In this document: one piece after another, positions 21,760-32,301 of the stretch
How positions within the stretch are numbered: the first letter of the stretch is position 1
How the letters are laid out: every line of letters begins with the position of its first letter
DNA from: Gibbula magus
Lineage: Eukaryota > Mollusca > Gastropoda > Trochida > Trochidae
Length of the DNA stretch: 64,000 bases
Direction: 5' to 3'
NCBI GenBank assembly: GCA_936450465.1
Contig: OW388300.1
Location: 40,890,358 to 40,954,357, forward strand
Translations under genes and position numbers: made by a program
Notes under the pieces: model-generated
What the model was told of the DNA's origin: nothing
Database searches by the model: none
What the model saw: the letters and a program-made list of their open reading frames with translations, nothing else

Positions 21760-22145
21760 AAGGAGTTACATTATGACCTATTAAACATTATCAACCCAAC
21801 TTGTCTTTTTGTCTGTTGTAAATAAGTTTCAGAAATTATGTTTGATTAATTGACATATTTTTTCAATCAGAATTCACTACTTTCCACTTATCATCACTAT
21901 ACTGAGTCAACTATCACCCAAATGGTGATTGTTAGCATCAGTCAGTACCCTTCTTTGAGAGGCATTTTAGAAACTGGTATGATGAATGAGAACAAGTTCT
22001 ATGGATAGTCAACTTCTTGATTGAAAGAAGTTGACTATCCATAGAACTTGTTCTCAGTCAACAGTCAGTACTTCTCGATAAAATAACACCATTTACAGTG
22101 TTTGCCTATTTGACCTCCAAAACCACAACGGATCCACCTTTAAAA
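21760..22145. mobile_element. TTAA MITE family A, partial, with an inserted hairpin
   Basis: TATGACCTATTAAACATTAT at the left and CACAACGGATCCACC|TTTAA at the right match the family A interior and right end; the left terminus is missing. About 100 bp of foreign sequence (21955-22061) is inserted in it. Confidence 0.7.
21991..22060. repeat. Perfect 30-bp inverted repeat
   Basis: TGAGAACAAGTTCTATGGAT...AACTTC is repeated exactly in reverse complement after a 10-bp loop (TTGATTGAAA). The left arm belongs to the same Penelope-like terminal sequence seen at 18850 and 20036, so this may be an inverted Penelope terminus inserted into the MITE. Confidence 0.85.
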
Positions 22146-22284
22146 TGCCTTTTATCTTTAGTGTTTGACATTTACCATAGTCATGCATTAAACAGTAACA
22201 AGGAATGAACATTATGCTTTGGTTATGGAATCCTCTTCACAGTTTATCTGGAGTCAACCACGGTGAATCATTATGGAAACAAGG

Positions 22285-22515
22285 AAGCTATTCTTGTTTG
22301 ACATCCCGCCGGGCTCGGCAACTTTGTCTGCTGTGGAGAACTGTTCTACACACAGTAAGGTTTAAGTGCAATTTTACACTGAATTTCAGTGCAGTACCAC
22401 TCATGGTTTGCTAGTTCCAGCCGATGCTTTTGGGTTTCACTGCAATTATATTAGCAGCCATGATATAAGTGAAATACTTTATAAAACGGAGTTAAACCCC
22501 AACTCACCTCACCTT
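22285..22515 (+). mobile_element. Headless SINE (copy G)
   Basis: SINE body from GGGCTCGGCAACTTTGTCTG to AACTCACCTCACC without a tRNA head. It is joined directly to copy H; the joint TTGTTTGACAT occurs before G, between G and H, and after H. Confidence 0.8.
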
Positions 22516-22795
22516 GTTTGACATCATGCCGGGGCTCGGCAACTTTGTCTGCTGTGGAGAACTGTTCTACACACAGTAAGGTTTAGGTGCAATGCTACAC
22601 TGAACGTCAGTGCAGTACCAACCATGGTTTAAACATATTTTTTATTCAATAACGAATCTGGTTCAGTAAACCAGCAAATTTTTGCTTATTTTACCAGTAC
22701 CAACCATGGTTTGCCAGTTCCATCAGACGCTCTCAGGTTTCACTGCACCACCCTAGCATTGTGGGCGTTAAACCCCAACTTACCTCATCTCACCT
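22516..22795 (+). mobile_element. Headless SINE with internal insertion (copy H)
   Basis: Same body as copy G. It is interrupted after AGTACCAACCATGGTTT, which is present on both sides of about 66 inserted bases (22613-22629 and 22696-22712). Together with G it forms a tandem duplicate. Confidence 0.75.
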
Positions 22796-22869
22796 TGTTT
22801 GACATGTAGACTGCAGACTCCGTGTCACTGCCCATGTAGCGTTAAACAATAAATCGGGTCAATGCTGAA

Positions 22870-23212
22870 GAATCAATTTAACATGCAGAAGGTTCGGGTT
22901 TGTTTAGCAAACATATTGTAATTTGTTACAAGGGTCAACATTAATGTTTTCTAAGCATCAGCCATGTGATGGTGACATGTAGTCTGACTTACAAATCAGA
23001 AGGATATAATAAACATTGTACATCTACTTCTAGAATTAGAAAGGTTAAACTACTCATTTGATCTCTGGTGCATTTTCCTATAAGATGACAACAATGAAAG
23101 TGTTAGAAGCATGAAAACATTGTTATGCCTGTTATGCATTTAACACCCTTTGAGATTCTGGGATACTTCAAGACATTGTAAAAACATTTAAAGTTCAGGT
23201 GTAATGCATTTT
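22870..23212. other. Noncoding stretch, no gene seen
   Basis: No ORF, terminal repeat or splice-site pair worth reporting. Confidence 0.4.
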
Positions 23213-23755
23213 TGATTATTAAGACGATTTAATTTACTAATTTTAACAATGCCACAATCAGCACAGCGATCAGCTTTGAAGACCATCCTTGAGGCGTGAC
23301 TGTGATCAGCCACAGACGAGGTCCACTAGACAGCTTATCTGCAGAGTCTTGTTAATTAATGATGATTTTCACTACCGCCAGATGAATTTGTTAGGTGTGT
23401 TAAATTGCCAAAAAAAACTTGCAATAATTATGCAATTGTCATCTGTGAAAGTACCTCATTGGACATCTAAACATTTGATATATGGAAAATCTAAGTTGTT
23501 TTATTGAAGATTTTAGTGTGATATTTACAATCAAAATGTTGCGAAATCACATTGAATTATGACTCGCTAATAATAAGATTGTTCTTGTGACATCACAGGA
23601 GGAATCGCTTCAAGGACCACACCCCTACAGATTTTCATTCTGGCCGTTGGGGCTGAATTAGGCGTTTTTTCAAAAAGCCTTATATAAGTAATTTATGGTT
23701 CAATTTCAGAAATTTAAAATCGAACAATTGTCAGATCCAATTTTAATGACCTTGC
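23213..23755 (+). repeat. 0.55-kb dispersed repeat, copy 1
   Basis: Aligns collinearly with 25778-26350 at roughly 80 percent by eye: ATTATTAAGACGATTT, TTAATTAATGATGATT, GCAATAATTATG, GACATCACAG, CTTTCATTCTGG/TTTTCATTCTGG and ATAAGTAATTTATGG in the same order. Neither copy has an ORF. The two copies have the same orientation, 2.5 kb apart. Confidence 0.75.
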
Positions 23756-23769
23756 TGATTGTGGGTACG

Positions 23770-23990
23770 TATGTAAGACTGTAAGAGTGATTGACACTGT
23801 AAGCTATTAAAACCTTTTACAGACTGTATTGAGAGATTCTAAGATCTTGTAAAATGCTCTGAGACTTATGTTAGACACTGTAAGCCATTAAAGTTATTGA
23901 GACACTGTAAGACATTGTAAAACTCTCTGACACAATGTAGGACACTGTAAGCCATTTAATCTTTCTGTATTGAAACACTGTAAATTCTTA
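23770..23990. repeat. Degenerate minisatellite with GACACTGTAAG motif, left part
   Basis: GACACTGTAAGCTATTAAA, GACACTGTAAGCCATTAAAG, GACACTGTAAGACATTGTAA and similar units repeat irregularly. The same array resumes at about 24785 after an inserted 0.8 kb. Confidence 0.65.
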
Positions 23991-24784
23991 CCCAAGCGGG
24001 CACAGATATGCCGGGTATTAAAGTTTTCATAATGGTCATGGGAATTACAGTTTTTCTAAATATAACTTGCATTTTGATTGGTTAATGGAACTACTTTGCG
24101 CTCATTCGTGAATTGCTTAGCTCTCCTGTTCAAGCTAAATCACATAATTGAACAATTTCGAGCATATGTAATTGAAGTCACACGTCAGTAAAACATATCA
24201 AATATAAAATCATGTTCAACCTATGTTTCCGAGACCGTATTTACAGTACTAAACTTGCAAGGCGAAGCAGCATGCAAGAGTCGCCGACTACTCATAACCA
24301 TGACGTCATTTGGTGAGGTAATTACACTCCTGTCTTGCATTCCAACAGAGCGATTATCAATTCACGTTTTCACAAATTTTCTCTCATTCTCCGACATTGT
24401 TTACAATATATATGAGTTGTTTACTACGTCAGTAAACCATTTTGGGAATAAAATTCAACAGTTGCTTTAGAATCTTTCAGGAAAAAAGAGCGCAAGTTGT
24501 AAACTATTTAGATGTGTGCATCTTGAAGGTGTGAGAGAGTTTATGAATGGCGTATGAGTATAATTCGTGTTTGGCAGTCTAATCAAAGATCGTGAATTCG
24601 CGTCTTGTTTTTCGATTTTTATGCATTAAATGATCTTGGGTAAGAAAAAGAATAACCAACTCGGTGCTCGGAATTACGAATTATCTGTCCCTCGTGAATT
24701 ATTATGTCAAACTACTCGCTGAAGCTCGGTGTTTATCACAATAATTAACTCGTAATTCCTTGCAACTCGTTGATTATTATTATA
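23991..24784. mobile_element. AT-rich insertion splitting the GACACTGTAAG array
   Basis: The array stops at 23990 and resumes at 24785, so the interval is probably an inserted element. Near its left edge TTCTTACCCAAG is matched by CTTGGGTAAGAA at about 24635-24650. It has two further inverted snippets around GAATTACGAATTA. No ORF over 72 codons; class unknown. Confidence 0.4.
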
Positions 24785-24965
24785 ATATTGTAAAACACTA
24801 TGACATTGCAAGACATTGGCCTTTTTAAAGGCTTTTACAGACTGTAAGACCTGTAAGCTATTAGAAGTCTTTGACTGACTGTATTGTAAAAGTTAAAAAT
24901 CTCTCAGTCTCTGAGACAATGGAAGACATTGTTCTTTTAGACTTTATAGGACTCTGCAAAAGATT
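24785..24965. repeat. Degenerate minisatellite with GACACTGTAAG motif, right part
   Basis: AAACACTATGACATTGCAAG and CAGACTGTAAGACCTGTAAG continue the interrupted array. Confidence 0.55.
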
Positions 24966-25777
24966 ATAGATGCTGTGTGAATGCACAATAATTGTATGTG
25001 TACAGAATCTTCAGACTCTGCTGATTGTAGGTTTGAACTGTTGTTTGTATCATTCTGTCACGATCCTTCAACCTTTTGAGATTTTCACTCCTGCTAACAC
25101 AAAATTTCTGTGAAGGGAATTTTAAGAGAATTTGGTCACTGGTTACATCAGGGTGGTACTGACCACCCACTGTTAGATAGTACAAAGAGTCCCCCTCCCT
25201 GTTCCTGCTGCTCTGTACTCCTCCAAGACTCTCCTCTCTTACTTAACCAAAAACTTAAACCAAAAGTAGGGGACAATTGAGCTATAGTCAAGACAATGGT
25301 ACAAAATGGTGCACATACAGCAGGGATTGGGAAAGACACCTTTGATAATGAGCCATTTTTAGGACTTTTAGTTATGTTCGGAATTTTAAATGGGCCACCT
25401 CCCTTTACAGCATTAGTAAAATTTCACATTTTAATGGACCATTTTTTAATGCAATGTGCAAAGTGGCCCATGGCCCCTACCTTTTCCTATCACTGCATAC
25501 AATACTTTTTATAAATTAAAGTGAGTGTGGAACTCTTTTATTTTGATAAACAAAAATGTCATAGAGTATCTTGCCGCTCACCAACAAGACTAAACGTTCT
25601 ACTATAAATGAAATTTAGAGCTATAACAGTTCCTTTATATGCCACAGAGTTTCAAACGCAGTAGGTTTATCTCTGGTGAAATGCATTTTTCTCAAGAATG
25701 ACAGATGATTACCTCTAAGTATATTGTATATCGGAATCAATTGAGCATACAATCAAGACAATATACACTTGCAATTG
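24966..25777. other. Noncoding stretch, no gene seen
   Basis: No coding exon recognised. Several short open frames overlap on both strands near 25150-25500, with no domain and no convincing splice sites. Confidence 0.4.
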
Positions 25778-26350
25778 ATTATTAAGACGATTTTAATTTA
25801 CCCATTTTAACAATACCGCGATTACTGCCGTGAAACGTTTTGAGAAGAATCATTGAGGTGTGACTGATTAACCGCAGACGCCGGGTCATCTGCGACCAGC
25901 TGACCAACCCGCTCCGTGTAGCCTCATTAATTAATTAATGATGATTATCACTGCCGCTAGATGATTTTATGAGGTGTGTTAAATCGCCAAAAACACATGT
26001 TTTTGCAATAATTATGTAATTGTCATCTGCGGAATTACCTAGTTGGATATCTAAACATTCATTATATGGAAAATTTAAGTTGTTTGATTGAAGATTTAAG
26101 TGTGAAATTAACAATCAAAATATTGCGAAATTACGTTGAATTATGACTATCACCGATAATGAGATTATTCCAGTGACATCACAGAAGTCATCCCTTCAGG
26201 GGCCACACCCCCGCAGACTTTCATTCTGGTCACCGGGGCTAAATTAGTTTGTTTTTTTAAAAGTCATGATATATAAGTAATTTATGGACTGATTTCAGAA
26301 ATTTAAAATCAAGAAATTGTCAAATTGACATCCCATTTTAATGAATCTGA
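25778..26350 (+). repeat. 0.55-kb dispersed repeat, copy 2
   Basis: Partner of 23213-23755, slightly longer through small insertions (for example extra TTAATTAATTAA). Confidence 0.75.
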
Positions 26351-27298
26351 TTTTGACCATATGTTGGTCCATCTATCCTTTAAATAGCTCTGTGAGGGAC
26401 TCTCAACCTGCATCATTGCGACTTATTTTTACTTGATCACCAGTAACTACTCCAACTCAATCTGGTCAGTTACAGTCAATCTACTGTCATGATTGTTTTT
26501 GCGACCAAAGCCTTTTGATATTACCCTGCTAGTGTTTTTATTCTTTATTGATGGTAGAAAGCGAACCTTTCGTATTTTACAATGTTGATTTGGTAATAGA
26601 AAGACTTTGTGAAGTCTTAACTGCTCTGTTTCATGTTATTGGTAAAGAAGTTTGTTGTTTTGTGTTGGTAAATGAGGCACGCTTCCCAACAACTCTGAAA
26701 TGTTTGAGGTAATGGCTATCTGGCTTTATTGATGTTTTCACAGCAATGTCTCACCTGACTAAACTGTAAAAAATGAAAGAAAAATCTCATTTTCTCCAGT
26801 TCTTTCATGTTGAGCTTGGTGTTGTACAGTGTACAATCTTTAACTGTGTAGCTGCATCCCAAAAGTTTGTTCACCTATTTGTGTTTTTTGGTGCAAATAT
26901 GCTGTAAAATAGGTTGTTAAAATATTGTTATAATCATTGCGAAAATGAAACCAATCATTGTACATTTTAGCTTTGGAAAATGACAGATGGATGTTCCATG
27001 TTATACTCATAATTTGTGTTTAGCTCATAGTAAATCATAATAGTTTTGGCAGTCTTTTATGAGACCAGGGGTCAACTTTTCAAAAACTACAGCTTTTATT
27101 TTCTTCTGTAAAATATCCAGTAGTGATCAACTGCGTCAAACATTGATAATGTCTTTCCTCTTAATTTCATTAATGTACTTTTGATGATTTTCTCATTTAT
27201 TTGCCATGGCAACTTTTATTTTAAAATAAAGGAAATTTCCAATTTTGACTCCTTCCATCTGTTTCCTTTCCTGGAGTAAGAAAACTTGTACCACTGAG
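26351..27298. other. Noncoding stretch, no gene seen
   Basis: AT-rich, no supported feature. Confidence 0.4.
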
Positions 27299-27428
27299 CT
27301 AAAGAATGATAAGTGTACACATGGTAGGCTAAAGAATGATTATTGTACTCATGGTAGGCTAAAAAATGATTATTGTACACATGGTAGGCTAAAAAATGAT
27401 TATTGTACACATGGTAGGCTAAATAATG
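27299..27428. repeat. 30-bp minisatellite, four units plus a part
   Basis: Unit CTAAAAAATGATTATTGTAC ACATGGTAGG repeats with an exact 30-bp period and few changes. A SINE has inserted after CTAAATAATG, and the broken unit resumes on its far side (TTTATAGTACACACGG). The array therefore predates SINE copy B. Confidence 0.9.
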
Positions 27429-27743
27429 AGGGGGCGGGATAGAGCGCGTTCGGCTTCAGATCAAGAGGTCCTGGGTTCGAATCCCGCCAGGGGCACGGCA
27501 ACTTTGTCTGCAGTAGAGAACTGTTCTACACGCAGTAAGGTTTAGGTGCAATGTTACACTGAATTTCAGCGTAGTACCACCCATGGTTCGCTAGTTCCAG
27601 CCGATGCTCGCAGGTTTCACTGCAATGCATAGCCACATGGCGTTGCAGGCTTTCTCCCTGCCATAATACTAGCAGCCGTGATATAAGTGAAATACTCTTG
27701 AAAGCTGTACCCGCGTGTTAAACCCCAACTCACCTCACCTCAC
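27429..27743 (+). mobile_element. tRNA-derived SINE with target duplication (copy B)
   Basis: The best-preserved copy: GGTTCGAATCCCGCC B box, full body, tail AACTCACCTCACCTCACC. The 10-bp duplication CTAAATAATG at 27419-27428 and 27744-27753 proves a retroposition into the minisatellite. Confidence 0.93.
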
Positions 27744-27753
27744 CTAAATAATG

Positions 27754-28199
27754 TTTATAGTACACACGGGAAGGTGAGATCCTTTGTCATTGTAATTGAT
27801 GTTATTTACTTGACGTCACAATGAAGCCAATTTACATTATATTTGCACCAAGATACACACATTGATGAACAACGTTTTGGATGCAGCATCCTAGTTTCAA
27901 CAGGCCGGCCACCCACTAAGGTTTGTGACTCTGTGTGGGGTAGTGACTCCAACACTGTTTACCTTCACTTGGGTTTAGTGTTCAACTAATGCTACCTCAA
28001 TGAGAGAAATTCATTTTCCTTTGTATGTCATGATGTGATATTTTGTTCAATCACATTTTTGTTCGCCAATATCAGCTTTGATTACAAAGAAATGAATGAA
28101 GTAGTTGTTGTACTTTGTTGGGTGATTGACATTAGCGGGTGAAGTTTCATGATAGCATTAATTGATGTAACATTTTGGATAACACTACTTTCAATAGTA
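27754..28199. other. Noncoding stretch, no gene seen
   Basis: Contains ACTTGACGTCACAATG at about 27810, a consensus-like CRE word, but no gene nearby to attach it to. Confidence 0.4.
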
Positions 28200-28290
28200 C
28201 CTTTTTCGGGCGGAGTCCCTTGATCCGAACCCACACCCTCAGAGTCAGGCAACTATCGCCAACAGCTTACCACATGACAACCGGGCCTTG
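28200..28290 (-). mobile_element. tRNA-like SINE head remnant
   Basis: On the minus strand TGTGGTAAGCTGTTGGCGAT followed by GGTGTGGGTTCGGATCAAGG has A- and B-box-like spacing. It does not match the CTCACC SINE body and is likely a different, decayed family. No cloverleaf good enough for a tRNA gene. Confidence 0.35.
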
Positions 28291-28764
28291 TTAGATTTGT
28301 TCACTATTTAAATGGCATACATGTATTTCTATTTAATTGATGTGTTATGTAAAAGACCAAGAAAAGTACCATCTTTATGAAAACAAGTGAATGGTAAAGG
28401 GGAGGCAGATACCAATAATGGTATTAAACAGGACTGAGTTTAGTAATTCATTTATTACTTATTTCAATCAAGGTGAATTGAAGAAAATTCTCAATATGAC
28501 GCTAACTTGTAAGTTAGTATGACACGATTATATGTGACGATACATTATGGGCTAACTGCTAACAATTTGACCTCAAATTTCATGGTTATGACGTCATGTC
28601 AGTCGTTAATAAGGTTGTATATTTACTATCACAAAAATCACAGTAATATAATATATAATCATGTATTTGTCTATGCTACAATTTGACCTTACCCCCTTGT
28701 AACCATATCGGGTCGACTGAATTTCATCATAATAGTTACATATCAACCAATACTTGCAATAGAG

Positions 28765-29165
28765 TGTTGTAACGATACTCTTATGTCACGATACGATACA
28801 TATCACAATACCCTGCAGTGTTTTCCGAGCGGAGGTCCTGGGGACATTTGCCAACCTTTTTGGCTTGGTGTCCCTTAAAATTTGGAGCAGTAGGATACTT
28901 TTACCATTGCAAAGGGTCCCACTTGTTCAGAAGGGTAAAAAATGACCCCCTCTGCAGATCACCTAGGAATAACATGTTTTAGGGTTTTTTCTCTTTGAAA
29001 GTAGGTTTACCTTTGGGAATCTCCAAAATTTTTTTTAGAGATAAAAGACAACTTTAAAGTCAACTATGCGTATCACGTATCACGTATCACGATACAGCAA
29101 ATGCATCACTGTACATGCATCGTCAGATTAAATATCACAATACGAGATACCACGATATGTGTCGC
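28765..29165. mobile_element. hAT-like relic with a second MITE inside
   Basis: GTAACGATACTC and repeated ACGATACGATACA / GTATCACGTATCACG words resemble the innermost element at 12188-12838. Inside, 28816-28975 repeats the body of the MITE at 19256-19409 (CTGGGGACATTTGCC, TGGCTTGGTGTCCC). Ends could not be fixed. Confidence 0.4.
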
Positions 29166-29379
29166 CTCAATTCTAGCTTTCAATAAAAGAGAATCCCCCT
29201 CTAAGATGCATCTCCAGTTCTGCCTCCCAAGTTGCAGTGTTGTATTTCAGACGGGTGCACTTGATGAACCAGGAAGTGAAATGTACACAGGAGCCAGCTG
29301 TTGAGATCCTTGGTTTACTTTTCTCCTCTAATCCACTCATCTCGCTGTCAGAATGGAGCCACTAGGCCTGCAGTCTATC

Positions 29380-29898
29380 TGGCAACAATATTACTCTGTT
29401 ATCACCTATCAGTGCCTGTTAACACTTGTGGCTAACATTAATTGTGCTGTTATCACCCATGGCTAACATTAATTGGGTTGCTATCACCCATGGCTAGCAG
29501 CAAGTGTGCTGTTATCACCCATGGCTAGCAGTTATACCGTTATAACACTGGCAGCACTAAATGTGTTGTTATCACCCATGGCTATAACTAATTGTGCTGT
29601 TATTGCCCAAGGCTAGAATAAATTGTGCTGTTATCACCTGTGGCTAGATTTAATTGTGCTGTTATCACCCGTGGCTAGCAGTAATTGTGTTATCGTAAAT
29701 GGCTAGAATTAATAGTGATGTTATCAATCATGGCCAGAGCTATTCGTACTGTTATCACCCGTGACTTACAGTTATTGTGATGTTACCACTCTGGCTTGCA
29801 GTAATTGTGCTGTTGGTAGCATCTATGGCTAGCACTAATTGTTCTGTTATCACCTGTGGCTAGCACTTATTGAAATGTTATCACCCATGGCAAGCAGT
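29380..29898. repeat. 31-bp minisatellite, first block
   Basis: Unit AATTGTGCTGTTATCACCCA TGGCTAGCAGT and variants, roughly 16 units. The array continues at 30169-30296 and 31106-31220 after two insertions. Confidence 0.9.
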
Positions 29899-29907
29899 AA
29901 TTGTGCT

Positions 29908-30168
29908 ATTTTTATTCAAATGTCCAATGTTTAAGGAATTAAGACGGATATATATCCCACATTTACGTCAAAACTTAGAAATTATTTTATCCTATTCATG
30001 TTTAATAAGAGATGCACTTGTCCTACGCTTTAAGGTTTTAATTACTATCAAATTAACTCACAATGTAAACTTGATTTATACTTCTCTCTGATATTTGTCT
30101 GTTTTTGTATATAATCTGTTTTTGTACGTGGGCCTCAGGCCTTTTACGGAAATAAACAAATTTAATTG
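29908..30168 (+). mobile_element. 5'-truncated LINE inserted in the minisatellite (261 bp)
   Basis: Exact 9-bp duplication AATTGTGCT at 29899-29907 and 30169-30177. The element encodes the tail end of a LINE protein (LFKCPMFKELRRIYIPHLRQ, the usual CPxxxxLR carboxy-terminal motif) and ends with GGCCTCAGGCCTTTTACGGA and AATAAACAAATT. Confidence 0.8.
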
Positions 30169-30296
30169 AATTGTGCTGTTATCACCCATGGTTTACAGTA
30201 ATTGTGCTGTTATCATTGATGGCTAGCACTAATTGTGCTGTTATCACCCATGATTTAAGTAGTTGAGCTGTTATCACCTATGGCTAGCACTAATTA
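30169..30296. repeat. 31-bp minisatellite, second block
   Basis: Continuation of the array between the LINE and the 170-bp-repeat element. Confidence 0.85.
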
Positions 30297-31105
30297 TACC
30301 CCCGCCTTACAGCGTAAGCGGGGGTATATAGCATTCATTCTCTCCGTCCGTCCGTCCGTCTGTTCGTCCGTCCCAAAACTTTGTGCAGAGCTGATCTAAC
30401 AAACTATACATGCTAGCTTCACCAAACTTCACACACATATCAATCATGACCCCTAATTGTGCCTTTTGAGGGTTAGAACGGTTTCTGAATTTTAATTTTT
30501 GCGGTTTCCATGGAAACGTGACTAAAAAGTGACTCTGTGAGGAAGTCATTTTGTGTGGAGCATATCTCCCAAACTATACGAGCTAGCTTCACCAAACTTC
30601 ATACACATGTAAACCATGATCCCTAGTTGTGCCTTTTGAGGGTTAGAACTATTTCTGAATTATAATTTTTATGGTTTCCATGGAAACGTGACTTACAACT
30701 GACTGTGAGGTAGTCATTTTGTGCAGAGTATATCTCCAAAACTATGCATGCTAGCTTCACCAAACTTGATATACACATCAACCATGATCCCTAGTTGTGC
30801 CTTTTGAGGGTTAGAACTATTTCTGAATTTTGATTTTTATGGTTGCCATGGAAATGTGACTTAAAAGTGACTGAGGAAATAATTTTGTGCGGACCCTTTG
30901 TCCAACACTAATACTATGCATGCTAGCTTTATCAAATTTCATGCGCATGTCAACTATGATCCCTAGTTGTGCCTTTGAGAGTTAGAACTTAATTAATTTT
31001 CAAATTTATTATTGAACATAGACCTATAGATGTGTCTTTTGCTGAAATTTGTTGAAGTAAGGGAGAAGCGGGGGTATGTGAGCTATGCTCGCTTCTTCAC
31101 TTGTT
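30297..31105. mobile_element. Inserted element with four 170-bp internal repeats
   Basis: Left edge ACCCCCGCCTTACAGCGTAA then GCGGGGGTATATAG; right edge GAAGCGGGGGTATGTGAGC. Inside, CTAGCTTCACCAAACTTCA recurs at about 30413, 30583, 30751 and 30923 (168-172 bp apart), each with GTTTCCATGGAAACGTGACT-like sequence. It interrupts the 31-bp array. A CCGT run near 30347 is a small microsatellite. No ORF. Confidence 0.6.
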
Positions 31106-31220
31106 TAATATGCTGTTATCACCTGTGGTTAGCACTAATTGTGCTGTTATCACCTATGGCTAGCACAAATATTGCTGTTATCACCCGTGACTTGCAGTAA
31201 TTGTGCAGTTTTCACCTGTG
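31106..31220. repeat. 31-bp minisatellite, third block
   Basis: Array resumes with ATGCTGTTATCACCTGTGG units and degrades towards 31250. Confidence 0.8.
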
Positions 31221-31386
31221 CTGTTATCAAATTGTTGTTAGCCTATATAGCAGTTATTGCCTGTTGCCAGACATTTAGGTATATGAATTGGAAGTGGAGT
31301 ATAAAGATCAAATGACTAAAAGCCATTCTCAGATCACATCTACTGTCATTATCCCTCAACTGCTTTAAATGTTTATGTACATTTAA

Positions 31387-31762
31387 AGGGATGGTCCTGT
31401 CGCCATATTGGATTTGTTTGCATTGCGTGAAATAAAAACGTGCTATATTGTACCTAATTTTGCAACTTTTAAATCACTAAAGCAATAAATTGATAGTATT
31501 CATACAGTAACAAATAACATGTCATAAAACTAATAAATACTTTGCTGTTATGCAGTGGCTTCAGTTCTCATTGTTTTATTTTTCAACAAATGTACGCTTG
31601 TGTTTATCAAATTGTGAAATATAAGGTCATCAAATTATTACCTTCATTACTAGCTTTCAATTTGATTGTGTTTTAATCATGTATTGATAACATATATGTG
31701 TAAACAGGAATATCCTCTCGAATTTCGTTTCCACAAAAAAAATACCCCGATAGAACCCTCCT
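31387..31762. mobile_element. TTAA MITE family C (376 bp)
   Basis: TTAA at 31383-31386 and 31763-31766. Right end complement of AGGAGGGTTCTATCGGGG; left end AGGGATGGTCCTGTCGCC. The second copy is at 45113-45547 in reverse. Confidence 0.8.
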
Positions 31763-31766
31763 TTAA

Positions 31767-32298
31767 GCTTCAATTTGGAGTATTAGGATAATAGAGGTTA
31801 CTCCAAAAAGCATGACAAGCATTTATGTAATACTATTTTATGAAACAAAGTAATTATTTGGTGGCTTTTGCCTGTCTGTCTTTCTGAATTGAAAGTAAAG
31901 TTTGCATTCGATTTAGTGTTTTAATCTTTCACAAGTAACATGGTGTTTCACAGGAACAAGTTTAGTCTTTTTTGGCTCAAATACTCCCAAACACAATTTA
32001 AGGGAATTATTGTCCTTGAATCAAAAACCTAAAAAAAAAACCATAATGAAGAAGGTATTGACATTGTGACGTGACAACTAAACCATTATGACGTCATACA
32101 CCCAAAAGGAATTATCTGGGACTCACTGATACATAATCTTGCAAGCAATATTCCTGCATCAGATTCAATAGAAGTGTTAGTGTATTCAAAGTTAAGTATC
32201 TGAATGCAAAATATACTTCTGTCCTGAGGACATATTTCACTGTTAGTTACACCTGCTAATTAGAGCCATCTCCCATCACCTGGTACTGGGCCCATCAG
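31767..32298. other. Noncoding stretch with an exon-like patch at its right edge
   Basis: Mostly AT-rich. 32260-32301 (AGCCATCTCCCATCACCTGG...) is GC-richer and follows a possible acceptor CTGCTAATTAG. Across the transposon the original sequence resumes at 36291. See findings. Confidence 0.35.
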
Positions 32299-32301
32299 AA
32301 C

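Noticed and set aside
27299..27428. CRISPR-like spacing of 30-bp repeats
   Set aside because: Units are directly contiguous with no unique spacers, and the setting is eukaryotic; it is a minisatellite.
27429..27500. tRNA gene
   Set aside because: A and B boxes are present but no cloverleaf closes; it is the head of a SINE with a target duplication. The same holds at 21385, 40428, 45632, 54011 and 55356.
28765..29165. Confident hAT call with target duplication
   Set aside because: The ends are too decayed to define; it is kept as a low-confidence relic.
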